Both the position numbers and the translations under genes were made by a program. A stretch of 64,000 bases of DNA, from NCBI GenBank assembly GCA_902763805.1, contig CACWTN010000008.1:1-64000 (forward strand). The letters are read 5' to 3'. Positions 23,959-31,958 of the stretch are shown one piece after another. Position 1 is the first letter of the stretch. Each line of letters starts with the position of its first letter. The notes below the pieces were generated by a model that saw only the letters and a list, made by a program, of their open reading frames with translations, made no database searches and was not told the DNA's origin. The DNA is from an uncultured bacterium. GTDB lineage: Bacteria; Cyanobacteriota; Vampirovibrionia; Gastranaerophilales; Gastranaerophilaceae.

Positions 23959-24618
23959 TCATACTAATAGATTACTTAGAATAAAAAATCGTTCTTCAAA
24001 ATCTTTGTTTCTTTTCCAAATTGCTTCCGCAATTTTATGATGCATGTTTTTAAGTACGGAATTATGTGTAAGCTCTCTTGTTAAATAATAATATATCTTT
24101 TTATATTCTGCTCGGTCGTTTTTCGCCAAGTGTTCTTCTTCTGAAATAAAAGGTTTGGCTGATACAAACACCTGATTCTCGTACATGTATAAGTTAGCCA
24201 CCTTGCCTAAAAAAGTCGGATGTTTTGCAAACTGTGGCTTCTCGATGTAATATTTTTCTAATCTTTTATACTGCTCTTCATAAATTCTGCTGCGGAAATA
24301 TCTATAAAACTTTAAAACTTGCTCTGCTGCCATATCAATTTGGAATGCTACTTTATGAGCAGGAACTTCAGCACAATAACTTTTAATAATAAAATCAACA
24401 ATGTGTTCAGGATAATAATTCATAACAGAATCGCTGATATTTTCGGGGTTGGATTTATTATAGGTGTAAATACCTTTGTTTAAACATAGTTTATTCGCTA
24501 ATAAAAAGCTGTTTAAAATAGGTTTTAAATCTTCAGAATCAATTTCAGAAATCAGCAGTATCTCATCAAATGTAAATTTATCAAGTCTACGGCATAACTT
24601 TAAGATTTGGTCGTTCAT
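23959..24618 (-). CDS. Module B accessory protein, DNA-binding-like, unknown
   Basis: This 219-residue protein has an N-terminal winged-helix-like stretch (FTFDEILLISEIDSEDLKPI) and a second HTH-like segment in the middle (VPAHKVAFQIDMAAEQVLKF). The rest is helical and charged. It overlaps the module B ATPase by 32 bases, with AAAGGA upstream, so the three genes form one unit: transposase, ATPase and this. By position it could be a target-selection or regulatory partner like TniQ/TnsD in other transposons, but no such domain is recognised. Confidence 0.55.
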   Translation of the reverse strand: MNDQILKLCRRLDKFTFDEILLISEIDSEDLKPILNSFLLANKLCLNKGIYTYNKSNPENISDSVMNYYPEHIVDFIIKSYCAEVPAHKVAFQIDMAAEQVLKFYRYFRSRIYEEQYKRLEKYYIEKPQFAKHPTFLGKVANLYMYENQVFVSAKPFISEEEHLAKNDRAEYKKIYYYLTRELTHNSVLKNMHHKIAEAIWKRNKDFEERFFILSNLLV

Positions 24619-25294
24619 TTAAAAGTCCTTTCAATGTATTTTCGTCTATAATCTCGATTTGATTTGTTCTTGCAAGGTTTTCAATTTTATTAATAAGTTT
24701 GATTATTTGCCGGAACTGATTCTCTCGTCTTATAAGATATTCTATGCTGTCATCGGTAAATTTTATGTCTGACAATTCGTTTAGAATCAAGCGAATGTCG
24801 TTCTCATCAAATCGTTCAAATTTAAGACTTTTATAAATCCTGTCACAAAAATGTGGCAGTACAGAGAGCTTTTTCTCTATATTTTCCATCCCGACTAAAA
24901 CAAGCGGACACTTTGTTGTATCGTGTAAATCTCTCAAAGTTTCAATTATATTCTGCCGGAGTAAATAATCAATTTCATCCACAATAATTATTTTAGGATC
25001 CTTTATTAAAGATTTTTCTATTAATTCATAATTTGACTGCGAATGCCAACTTGCTGATATATCCAAATCTTCTGCCATTTTTGATAAAAGCCATCTTTCT
25101 GACATTCCACGAATTGCTCTGACATAAACCGCATCGTTCTTTGCTGCCCACCATTGAATCGTTTGTGTTTTTCCTAATCCATACTCGCCATACACCAAGG
25201 CTACCTTGGACATATTTGGCGGAAGATTTCTTAACTCTTCCATAAGTGCTGCGAACTTTTTCACGTTCTTTGTTTTGATAAATGTTTTTTTCAT
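24587..25294 (-). CDS. AAA ATPase of transposition module B
   Basis: This 235-residue ATPase lies directly after transposase B. Walker A is GEYGLGKT (36-43) and Walker B IIIVDEID (102-109); LVLVGMENIEKKL fits a sensor-1 region. Unlike the MuB-like protein of module A it lacks an N-terminal HTH, so it is shorter and of a different subfamily, nearer to TniB/IstB-like or B3-type phage ATPases. Its ATG overlaps the transposase stop, with GGAG seven bases upstream. Role: transposase activation and target choice, by family. Confidence 0.85.
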   Translation of the reverse strand: MKKTFIKTKNVKKFAALMEELRNLPPNMSKVALVYGEYGLGKTQTIQWWAAKNDAVYVRAIRGMSERWLLSKMAEDLDISASWHSQSNYELIEKSLIKDPKIIIVDEIDYLLRQNIIETLRDLHDTTKCPLVLVGMENIEKKLSVLPHFCDRIYKSLKFERFDENDIRLILNELSDIKFTDDSIEYLIRRENQFRQIIKLINKIENLARTNQIEIIDENTLKGLLNERPNLKVMP

Positions 25295-27300
25295 AAGTCG
25301 TCTCCATATATTGTTATGTACTCGTCACTTCTGATATAATCAGCAAGCCATTTTCTGTCTTCTTTATTTGTGCATCCGTTTTTCATCAGCCATTCAAATT
25401 TTTCATAATTATTCTCAAACAATGGTTTATTCATCTGCTCTTCACGAGGGGTAAGTTTGTGTTCTCGTTTCTTTTTCGGTTCTTTAAATCCTTCTATCTC
25501 TACCGGCGGATTATTCCGTTCAATTTCCAAAACCTCAAGAGCTTCCGCAGGATATATTTCCTTAACCATTTTCTCTACACGTTTGAGTCGCTGTTGTTGT
25601 TTTACATACTGTTCTTTGTATTCGTTATAATCTTTTACTGTGCCGAGAACACGTGCCATCGGATGTACTTTAGCAACTCTGTCAGCTACACATAAAAATT
25701 CGCCTTTTGTGGAATAAACATATATTTTAGTTAAATCAAACAGGCTGTATTTTATGTTTACTTTATCCCTGAGTCCGAGAAGCATATCGTGTCGATAATG
25801 CATATTTAGGAATGTAATTCCATGTTTGTTTATTGTTCTCTGCTGCGTTTCCATCATCAAATCATTTAATAATTCAATTGGAATATGTTGTTTTTCAGCT
25901 TTGCTTAAGACCTCTTTAATCGTCATATCAGGAACATTCGGACAGGGTTGAGAGTTATGAAACTCTATCCAACTATTAATATATTTAATTGCTTCTTCAA
26001 TGGTCGGAACATAATTTTGAGTTATTTTTTCATGTAATTTTCTGTGCAAATATTCGCCTCTATTCATACACGCAGGTTTATCGATAATCGAAACCCCTGT
26101 GTATGATGCCATTCCCTTTTCAAACTCTTCTTGGAATTCTAAAAAGAATCGTTCAATAACCTTTGAACGTGCATTGTAAGGTTTAGCAAAAACGGAGTGG
26201 ACACCTAAATTGGCATACACTCCGTTAAAGCCCTCCTCCTCGAAGTCACAATTTTGGAAGAACCTCGACTTAAAGGCTTTGCCATTGTCTTGGTAAACAA
26301 CTTTCGGAATCAAATCAAGATTAATAATTGCGTTTCGTAAAGCAGATGCAATACATTGAGTATTTTCAGACATCATTATTTCATAACCGACAAGTGCTGT
26401 AGACTTCCAATCTAAAAAACCGACAAGAGTTGCTCTCGCCGGTTTTCCTGTTAACGGATCCAAAACTTGGAAGTTTAATTTATGTCCGTCTGCCACAAAA
26501 ATATCCCCAACCTCAATTTTAGAAATATCTCTTTCAAGATATGCTTCCACATTATCGTGATATGCTTTCTTTCCGTCTCTTGCATAAGTCCATAAATCAA
26601 AGTGAGTATTTTTAAAATGTTCCGCAAATCTTTTGAAGGTCAAATCGCAAGGCAAATCTTGATATCCGCATTTTATTTTCAGATATGCTTTTGTAAGTTT
26701 TATTGCTTTGCCAAGTTTTAATCGGTGCGGATGCAATAAAAATGATAATAAAACCTTTTGCATCGTGTCATCAAGAATTGTATTGTATTCCATTGCTTTA
26801 GAATATTTATAATTCGGTGCTAAAACTTCTGCCGATTCACTTTGTTTATATTTACTAATCCACCGATGCAGAGTGCCGATTGAAATATTACCGACATAAT
26901 TATGTAATTTAGGAAGATATTGTCCGAGGTTAAATAATTCTAAAAATACCGCATCAGCCTCTTTATTAGTGCGATATTTTGACCTGAAGTTAAGAGCAGC
27001 TTTAACAATATCGCATCGTGCAAGTGCTGTTATTTTTGCACTCTCGGATTCAAAATTTTGTGGCTGACAATTTGCCGGAACGAGTGCTGTCGTTCCTGAG
27101 TACATCTGCGATAAAATTTCCTGAACATCAGCCTCTAATGTTGAATATAATATCTCGTAAGTTTCGCCACCATTAACTTTTACTTTCCGAGCAATATATT
27201 TACTGTTAGGTTTATTTATTTCCAACCTTAATGCTCGGTTACTTGTTAACCCTTTGGCTTTTGCCACGTCATTGATATTTACATAAAAATCGTTATTCAT
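25291..27300 (-). CDS. Second MuA-like transposase (module B)
   Basis: This is a 669-residue DDE transposase from the start at 27300 (MNNDFYVNINDVAKAKGL); an upstream ATG at 27354 would add 18 residues but lacks a ribosome site. An N-terminal Mu-type HTH is followed by the core with Asp271 (IFVADGHKLN), Asp338 (VVYQDNGKAF) and Glu383 (KVIERFF), and a Mu-type C-terminal barrel (RHDMLLGLRDKVNIKYSLFD). It differs strongly from transposase A, so the two are not recent duplicates. All catalytic residues are present and no frameshift is seen, so both modules may be functional. Confidence 0.9.
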   Translation of the reverse strand: MNNDFYVNINDVAKAKGLTSNRALRLEINKPNSKYIARKVKVNGGETYEILYSTLEADVQEILSQMYSGTTALVPANCQPQNFESESAKITALARCDIVKAALNFRSKYRTNKEADAVFLELFNLGQYLPKLHNYVGNISIGTLHRWISKYKQSESAEVLAPNYKYSKAMEYNTILDDTMQKVLLSFLLHPHRLKLGKAIKLTKAYLKIKCGYQDLPCDLTFKRFAEHFKNTHFDLWTYARDGKKAYHDNVEAYLERDISKIEVGDIFVADGHKLNFQVLDPLTGKPARATLVGFLDWKSTALVGYEIMMSENTQCIASALRNAIINLDLIPKVVYQDNGKAFKSRFFQNCDFEEEGFNGVYANLGVHSVFAKPYNARSKVIERFFLEFQEEFEKGMASYTGVSIIDKPACMNRGEYLHRKLHEKITQNYVPTIEEAIKYINSWIEFHNSQPCPNVPDMTIKEVLSKAEKQHIPIELLNDLMMETQQRTINKHGITFLNMHYRHDMLLGLRDKVNIKYSLFDLTKIYVYSTKGEFLCVADRVAKVHPMARVLGTVKDYNEYKEQYVKQQQRLKRVEKMVKEIYPAEALEVLEIERNNPPVEIEGFKEPKKKREHKLTPREEQMNKPLFENNYEKFEWLMKNGCTNKEDRKWLADYIRSDEYITIYGDDL

Positions 27301-27375
27301 CGTACTCACAGAATAACTCTGTGTGTGGAACAATGGAACACCACTTCCGAGCATTGTGTCGGTTTTGTATCAATT

Positions 27376-27414
27376 AAAAAAATAGAGTGGTAAATCACAT
27401 TTTACCACTCTATT
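27376..27414 (-). terminator. Rho-independent terminator after the 147-residue gene
   Basis: A 14-bp perfect stem (27381-27394 with 27401-27414, loop TCACAT) is followed on the minus strand by a seven-T run. It separates the upstream regulator-like gene from transposase B. Confidence 0.85.
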
Positions 27415-27431
27415 CAAATGCTACATTAAAA

Positions 27432-27875
27432 CTATATGCTGTATTCTTTTAATGCATCAGCAAGTTCCGTATCAGCATTGATTAAAATTTCCCCAAATAG
27501 TTGTTTGAGTTTCTTAAATTCCTCTCTTCCCTCTAGTTTAACAACAGCTAAGTTTGCACAATTTAAAATTAATCCTTGTAAAGCATCCATTAAGTCTTTA
27601 TCTTGTTCGGTTAACTTTTTATCATCCAACATTGGCTTTAATTCCATATTGCTTAAATTAAGAATCTCAGAAAATAAAATATTGAGTTCCTCTATTTTTT
27701 TGTCTTCATACTCAAAATTTCGATTTTTCTCTTCGTCAAAGGTCAATTTAAAACCTTTATCGGCAATTTGAATTATCCTATCAAGAATGCCAAGTGGAGA
27801 TGCGATTACGTCTTTTGACGCTTCCTCTACTGTTTGTGTAGTTCCAATTTGTGTGTTTTCAATAATTTCGTTCAT
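27432..27875 (-). CDS. Acidic helical phage protein, unknown
   Basis: This 147-residue acidic protein starts at 27875 with AAGGAGG six bases upstream; the frame extends to 27905 but without a site. It is mostly helical with repeated Leu-rich stretches (LNILFSEILNLSNMELKPML, and LKQLFGEILINADTELADAL, which resemble each other weakly). No DNA-binding motif is evident. Position between HU and transposase B, with its own promoter region and terminator, suggests separate expression. Confidence 0.62.
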   Translation of the reverse strand: MNEIIENTQIGTTQTVEEASKDVIASPLGILDRIIQIADKGFKLTFDEEKNRNFEYEDKKIEELNILFSEILNLSNMELKPMLDDKKLTEQDKDLMDALQGLILNCANLAVVKLEGREEFKKLKQLFGEILINADTELADALKEYSI

Positions 27876-27973
27876 ATTTACCTCCTTTTTTGAACACACA
27901 CACATTAGCTTGCAAGTGATTTTTTTTAAATAATATGTGTCAAATTCTTATCAATTAAAAAAGGCTTGCAAAC

Positions 27974-28005
27974 AAAAAAGCCGGGGTATAAAACCACCGG
28001 CTTTT
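27974..28005 (-). terminator. Terminator of the HU gene
   Basis: AAAAGCCGG pairs with CCGGCTTTT around a 12-base loop, followed on the minus strand by TTTTTT. It lies 17 bases after the HU stop. Confidence 0.82.
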
Positions 28006-28022
28006 GGAATTAAGAATAATTC

Positions 28023-28298
28023 TTATTTAGAAAGCAAAGATTTGAATGCTTTTCCTGCTGAGAATGATGGAACATTTTTAGCAGCGATTTTAAGTTCTTT
28101 TCCTGTTTGAGGGTTACGACCTTTTCTAGCATCTCTGTGTTTTCTTGAGAAAGTTCCGAAACCGACTAAAGTGATTTTTTCGCCTTTCTTAACTTGAGAT
28201 TGAATAGTATCAATAGTAGCTGATAAAATCATCCCTGCTTCTTTTTTAGAAACTTTTGTCTTTTTTGAAATTTCAGAAATTAACTCTTCTTTGTTCAT
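28023..28298 (-). CDS. hup: HU-family DNA-bending protein
   Basis: This 91-residue protein is a typical HU/IHF member: MNKEELISEISKKTKVSKKE at the start, VGFGTFSRKHRDARKGRNPQ (the DNA-gripping arm) in the middle and ending AFKSLLSK. Start at 28298 has AAAGGAG; a longer frame to 28439 is rejected, since it has no site and adds a hydrophobic stretch. It lies within the prophage if the end at 28,633 is right. Mu transposition needs HU, so a phage-carried copy fits. It may instead be a host gene beside the insertion. Confidence 0.92.
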   Translation of the reverse strand: MNKEELISEISKKTKVSKKEAGMILSATIDTIQSQVKKGEKITLVGFGTFSRKHRDARKGRNPQTGKELKIAAKNVPSFSAGKAFKSLLSK

Positions 28299-28393
28299 AA
28301 TAAACTCCTTTCTTAATATAAATATTATTATATATATTAAAAAAATAAAGCAAAATTTTTTAAAAATTTGCGTAAAAAATAGCCTCAAATTTT

Positions 28394-28633
28394 CAAAAGT
28401 CCTGTCCCAAAATTCGCAAAGTGTTGTCATTTCGCACACCGTTGCTAAATCCTTGCTACAAGAGGTTTTTTCAAAAGTCTAAAATTGGACAGCTTTGGGA
28501 CAGTTGGAGGACTTTCGCACTTGTCAAAAATTTATAATATCATTAACTTCCGACCGCTACAATCTACTGTTTATGCGAACTCTCCCAAAATTCGCAAACT
28601 GGTGTCATTTCGCAAAAGTCCTGTCAGAGTACA
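28394..28633. repeat. Repeat cluster at prophage right end
   Basis: Two 30-base repeats at 28406-28435 and 28584-28613 match at 28 of 30 positions, and CAAAAGTCCTGTC occurs at 28394-28406 and 28613-28625. TTCGCA occurs five times in this stretch and its complement once. Repeated asymmetric sites near an element end are typical of MuA/TnsB-type transposase binding. The outermost repeat is followed by GAGTACA ending at 28633, so the minus strand inward begins TGTACTCTGACAGG. The exact end is inferred. HU expression may also be controlled here. Confidence 0.62.
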
Positions 28634-28728
28634 GTTATAAAACAATTTTAAAATGGACTTAAATATACAGCCGTAGGGTAATGCGGGTTCGAATCCTGAT
28701 ATACAAAGCTTAAAAGTTGGTTGAAAAA
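28634..28728. pseudogene. Short flank with a possible tRNA 3' fragment (28682-28704)
   Basis: Just outside the proposed right end, ATGCGGGTTCGAATCCTGAT looks like a T-arm (GGGTTCGAATCC) with part of an acceptor. No matching 5' half is nearby. It may be a tRNA remnant cut by insertion or decay. Nothing else is visible here. Confidence 0.3.
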
Positions 28729-28815
28729 CGGAGAGAGGGGGATTCGAACCCCCGGTAGAGTTTCCCCTACAGCGACTTTCGAGATCGCCACCTTCAACCA
28801 CTCGGACATCTCTCC
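28729..28815 (-). tRNA. tRNA-Ser (CGA)
   Basis: The minus strand gives GGAGAGA paired with TCTCTCC as acceptor stem, a D-arm (CCGAGTGG), anticodon stem GCGAT/GTCGC with loop CTCGAAA and anticodon CGA, a long variable arm as expected for serine, and the T-arm GGGTTCGAATCCC. The discriminator is G, as in tRNA-Ser. CCA is not encoded. A frame called on this stretch is an artefact. Confidence 0.95.
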
Positions 28816-28857
28816 ATCCACTCGTTAATTATATCATTAACATATGTATTTTAAAAA

Positions 28858-30630
28858 TTACTTATTCCGTTGAAAAAATTTAGCAATATCTTTGTGTTCC
28901 AGTATCTTTGAAATCGGTCTGCCGTGCGGACAGGTGAAAGGTTGTTCGCAGCTTCGCCAATTACTGATTATTTCCTGCATCTGGAACATATTAAGATAAG
29001 TGTTTGCTTTTACGGCAGCTTTACACGAAGTTGTTATTAAAATCTTTTCTTCTATGTTATCGATATCCCCGGAGATGTGTTCCAGTATGTCAGCCAAAAT
29101 CTCTTTCGGCGGAACTTTTGATAATATCTGTGGGACTTTTCTGAATATTACTTCGTGGTCTGACATAAAGTCGATATCATAGCCAAACTTTAGTAATTTA
29201 TCCTTGTTTGTTTCCAGCAAATCTTTATCGCTTGGCGATACCTCAATCACGTCAGATATAAACAAAAGCTGACAGTCAATATTTTTTGCCTTTTTAAGCT
29301 GTTCGTAAATATATCTTTCCTCTGCAATATGCTGGTCTACAATTTCCAGTCCTTCTTCACGTTCTATAAGTATATATGTTTTTTTATACTGACCAATAAT
29401 AACATCTTCGTTTTCTTTTGCCGGTTCACTGATAATATTGCTTTGGGTAAAAGTTTGTTGAACAGGTGTTTTTCTGTAGTCATTAAAATACATAATTTCA
29501 GCATTTTCAGGTTTATTAACCTGAAAGATTGAACTTATATCTGATTCTGCAGGTACGTAAGCAGTATCATTTTCGTCATTGGTTTCATTAATATTATTAT
29601 TTACAACTTGTCTTACGTATGGTATATCGGAGGGTAATTCCTGTTTTATATTGCTTAAAGCTCCGTTAACTGCAGAATATATAAAGTTAAAAATCTGGTT
29701 AGGGTTTTTGTACCGAACTTCTTTTTTAGTAGGGTGGACATTTACATCGACGTCTTCCGGCGGAAGTTCAAGGTTAAGAATAATAAACGGATATCTGTTT
29801 CCGATAAGGTTTTTATACGCCGTGTCAACAGCTTTTTGGAATATCGGACACTTAACAACTCTTGAGTTTACATACATATAATAGTCTTTTTTGCTTGACC
29901 TTGTGTAATCAGGTGTGCTTACGTATCCTGATATTTTCAGTCCTGAAATTTTATCGGTTTTTAAAACTTCACGGAAGTTTTTATCAGTATTTTCGGAAAA
30001 GATTTCCTTTATTGTCTGGGCAGGGTTTCCCTGACCTGTTGTTTTGAGTGTAGTTTTACCGTTGTTCTTTAACTCAAAAGCAACGTTTGTATTTATGAGT
30101 GCAAGTGCCTGAATCAGTTCTGATATATATGCAAACTCTGTTTTTTCGCTTTTAAGGAATTTTAGTCTTACCGGAAGATTATAAAACAGGTCTTTTATAT
30201 CCATAATCGTACCGACGGCGCAGCCTGTTTTAACCTGTTTAACTTCCGAGTTTTCGCATTCAACTTTTACTCCTGAATCGAAATCAGCGGTTCTTGTTAT
30301 ACAAGTGAGCTTTGATATTGATATAATGCTTGCAAGAGCTTCTCCTCTGAATCCCATTGTTTTAACATTATATAAATCATCCCCTGTCTGAATTTTGCTT
30401 GTGGCATGCTTTGTAAAAGCCAAAATAATGTCATCGGGATGGATGCCCGAACCGTTATCGGCAACACGGATATTTCTGCATTCGTTTTCAATGTCAATGC
30501 TTATTCTGGTTGCACCTGCATCAACAGAGTTTTCAATAAGTTCTTTTACTACCGAATAAGGTCTTTCAATTACTTCACCGGCAGCAATTTGGTTAATTAC
30601 GTTTTTAGATAGCTGAATTATTCTCCCCAT
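28858..30630 (-). CDS. mutL: DNA mismatch repair protein MutL
   Basis: This 590-residue protein links mismatch recognition by MutS to strand removal. The GHL ATPase motifs are clear: IENSVDAGATRISI, VADNGSGI and KTMGFRGEALASI in the first 110 residues. The C-terminal domain carries the endonuclease marks DQHIAEERYIYE and CPHGRP, so this MutL probably nicks DNA itself, as in bacteria without MutH. The start at 30630 (MGRIIQLS) follows GAGGA; the frame runs further without a site. The middle linker is long and acidic. Confidence 0.95.
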   Translation of the reverse strand: MGRIIQLSKNVINQIAAGEVIERPYSVVKELIENSVDAGATRISIDIENECRNIRVADNGSGIHPDDIILAFTKHATSKIQTGDDLYNVKTMGFRGEALASIISISKLTCITRTADFDSGVKVECENSEVKQVKTGCAVGTIMDIKDLFYNLPVRLKFLKSEKTEFAYISELIQALALINTNVAFELKNNGKTTLKTTGQGNPAQTIKEIFSENTDKNFREVLKTDKISGLKISGYVSTPDYTRSSKKDYYMYVNSRVVKCPIFQKAVDTAYKNLIGNRYPFIILNLELPPEDVDVNVHPTKKEVRYKNPNQIFNFIYSAVNGALSNIKQELPSDIPYVRQVVNNNINETNDENDTAYVPAESDISSIFQVNKPENAEIMYFNDYRKTPVQQTFTQSNIISEPAKENEDVIIGQYKKTYILIEREEGLEIVDQHIAEERYIYEQLKKAKNIDCQLLFISDVIEVSPSDKDLLETNKDKLLKFGYDIDFMSDHEVIFRKVPQILSKVPPKEILADILEHISGDIDNIEEKILITTSCKAAVKANTYLNMFQMQEIISNWRSCEQPFTCPHGRPISKILEHKDIAKFFQRNK

Positions 30631-30712
30631 AAAATCCTCTTTTATAAGTTCATTATACTTCAAAATTTTGTTTAAGGTATAATGATTTTGTTAAAAGGGA
30701 GTATAAATATAA

Positions 30713-31852
30713 ATGGCAATAAAGCGAGAAAAAAATAAGAAAATAAAGGTAGCATTTCCTCACATGGGAACAATTTCGATAGCCTGGGCTGCAGGACTTC
30801 GTAAAATCGGAGTTGAGCCGTATGTTCCGCCTTATACAAGTAAGAAAACACTTTCCTACGGTACAAAAAATTCTCCTGAGGCAATATGTCTACCATATAA
30901 ACTTATTTTGGGCAATTTTATTGAGGCAATTGAGGGCGGTGCTGATTATGTCGCAATGATTACCTCTCCGGGAATTTGCAGATTAGGCGAATATGGCAAT
31001 AATATTTATACAACTCTGAAAGATTTGGGATACAAAGCTAATTATATTGAGCTTTCTTTGTATGACGGTATAAAAGGTTTGTACAAGTTCTTAAAAGAAA
31101 TATCAGGTAAGAATGATCCTATACTTATTTTAAGAGCAATAAATATAACGATAAGAAAAATATTTGTAATAGATGATTTGGACAGAGCTCTTTCATATTA
31201 CCGCGCAAGAGAGCTTAAGTATGGTGATGCGGAAAAAAATTACAAAAAGGCACTGAAAATTATAGATAAAGCTGATTCTACCCACGAACTCGCAAAAGCC
31301 TATGATTTGGCGCTGAAAGAAATAGAAAAGACAGAAATCGATGAAAACAGAGAGGTTCTGAATGTTGACTTAACAGGGGAAATATTCCTTGTAAATGATG
31401 AATTTTCAAACCAGAATATTGAACGTGAACTGGGCAGAATGGGAGTTCAGACAAGAAGAAGTTTAACAGTCGGAAGCTTTTTAAAGGATGCTATTATTCC
31501 TAAAGCGTTCCAGAATAAAGAAACTCACCTTCAGAGGGCGGAAAGAATGGCAAAACCTTATCTGATGCGTGATATAGGCGGTGATGCTCTTGAATGTGTT
31601 TCTGATGTGGTTTTTGCGGACGAAAAAGGCAAGGACGGTATTATTCACATATCACCGTTTACCTGTATGCCTGAGATTATGTCGCAGAACATTTTCCCGA
31701 CTATAAGAACAGAACACGAAATTCCGATTTTGCCTCTGATTATGGATGAACAAACCGGCAGAGCAGGCTATATTACACGTCTTGAAGCTTTTGTTGATTT
31801 GATGAGAAGAAAAAAACGCGCTAAAGAGGGAAAAAATAAAACCAGAATTTAA
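30713..31852 (+). CDS. CoA-substrate enzyme activase-related protein (DUF2229 type)
   Basis: This 379-residue protein belongs to the 2-hydroxyacyl-CoA dehydratase/activase-related group (COG3581-like): VAFPHMGTISIAWAAGLRKI near the start, SPEAICLPYKLILGNFIEAI, TSPGICRLGEYGNN, and SPFTCMPEIMSQNIFPTI near the end. The conserved cysteines could hold an Fe-S cluster. The true substrate in this group is largely unknown. It starts divergently from mutL, 82 bases apart. Its end touches an inverted repeat. Confidence 0.75.
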   Translation: MAIKREKNKKIKVAFPHMGTISIAWAAGLRKIGVEPYVPPYTSKKTLSYGTKNSPEAICLPYKLILGNFIEAIEGGADYVAMITSPGICRLGEYGNNIYTTLKDLGYKANYIELSLYDGIKGLYKFLKEISGKNDPILILRAINITIRKIFVIDDLDRALSYYRARELKYGDAEKNYKKALKIIDKADSTHELAKAYDLALKEIEKTEIDENREVLNVDLTGEIFLVNDEFSNQNIERELGRMGVQTRRSLTVGSFLKDAIIPKAFQNKETHLQRAERMAKPYLMRDIGGDALECVSDVVFADEKGKDGIIHISPFTCMPEIMSQNIFPTIRTEHEIPILPLIMDEQTGRAGYITRLEAFVDLMRRKKRAKEGKNKTRI

Positions 31853-31872
31853 TGTAACAATTTCGTTACATT
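31851..31872. promoter_or_regulatory. Perfect inverted repeat, possible operator
   Basis: AATGTAAC-N6-GTTACATT is a perfect 8-bp inverted repeat starting at the stop of the preceding gene and 87 bases before the next ATG. TGTAACA recurs at 46948-46977 before another gene, which hints at a shared regulator. Confidence 0.4.
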
Positions 31873-31958
31873 AAATTAATCAAAAGGCAATTTTCTTCTT
31901 TTACTTGTTTTATGTAAAGTACAAATAGTGTAGTAAATATAAGAAAGAAGGTTTTAAT

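Larger units (their letters stand above)
27355..27962 (-). repeat. Repeated TGTGTC-N9-TCAATTAAAAAA element (27355-27380 and 27936-27962)
   Basis: Two copies read TGTGTC, nine differing bases, then TCAATTAAAAAA. One lies before transposase B, the other before the 147-residue gene. The shared spacing suggests matching promoters or operators. The coordinates span both copies, with the 147-residue gene between them. Confidence 0.45.
1..28633. mobile_element. Mu-like transposable prophage, right-hand part
   Basis: The stretch holds hallmark genes of Mu-like phages: Mu gp28-type terminase, P2/Mu baseplate genes (U, X, D, V, W, J, I, fibre), MuA and MuB homologues, GemA and a Mor-type activator. 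The left end lies outside the window. The right end is placed at 28,633 because a repeat cluster ends there and the minus strand read inward starts TGT, as Mu/Tn7-type ends do; this is inference. Late genes run rightward and early genes leftward, converging near 18.8 kb, unlike phage Mu where both run the same way. Portal, capsid, sheath, tube and a recognisable immunity repressor are not in the window, so activity cannot be judged. Confidence 0.9.

Noticed and set aside
28299-28439. Longer HU frame with a hydrophobic N-terminus
   Set aside because: No ribosome site at the far start, while AAAGGAG stands before MNKEELI at 28298 and HU proteins begin there.
28634-28728. tRNA-Leu with a cyanobacterial group I intron
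   Set aside because: GGACTTAAAT is suggestive, but no intron-length sequence, no pairing anticodon stem and no 5' half are present.
28571-28801. 76-residue minus-strand frame
   Set aside because: It is read through tRNA-Ser and the phage end repeats; the RNA explains the sequence.
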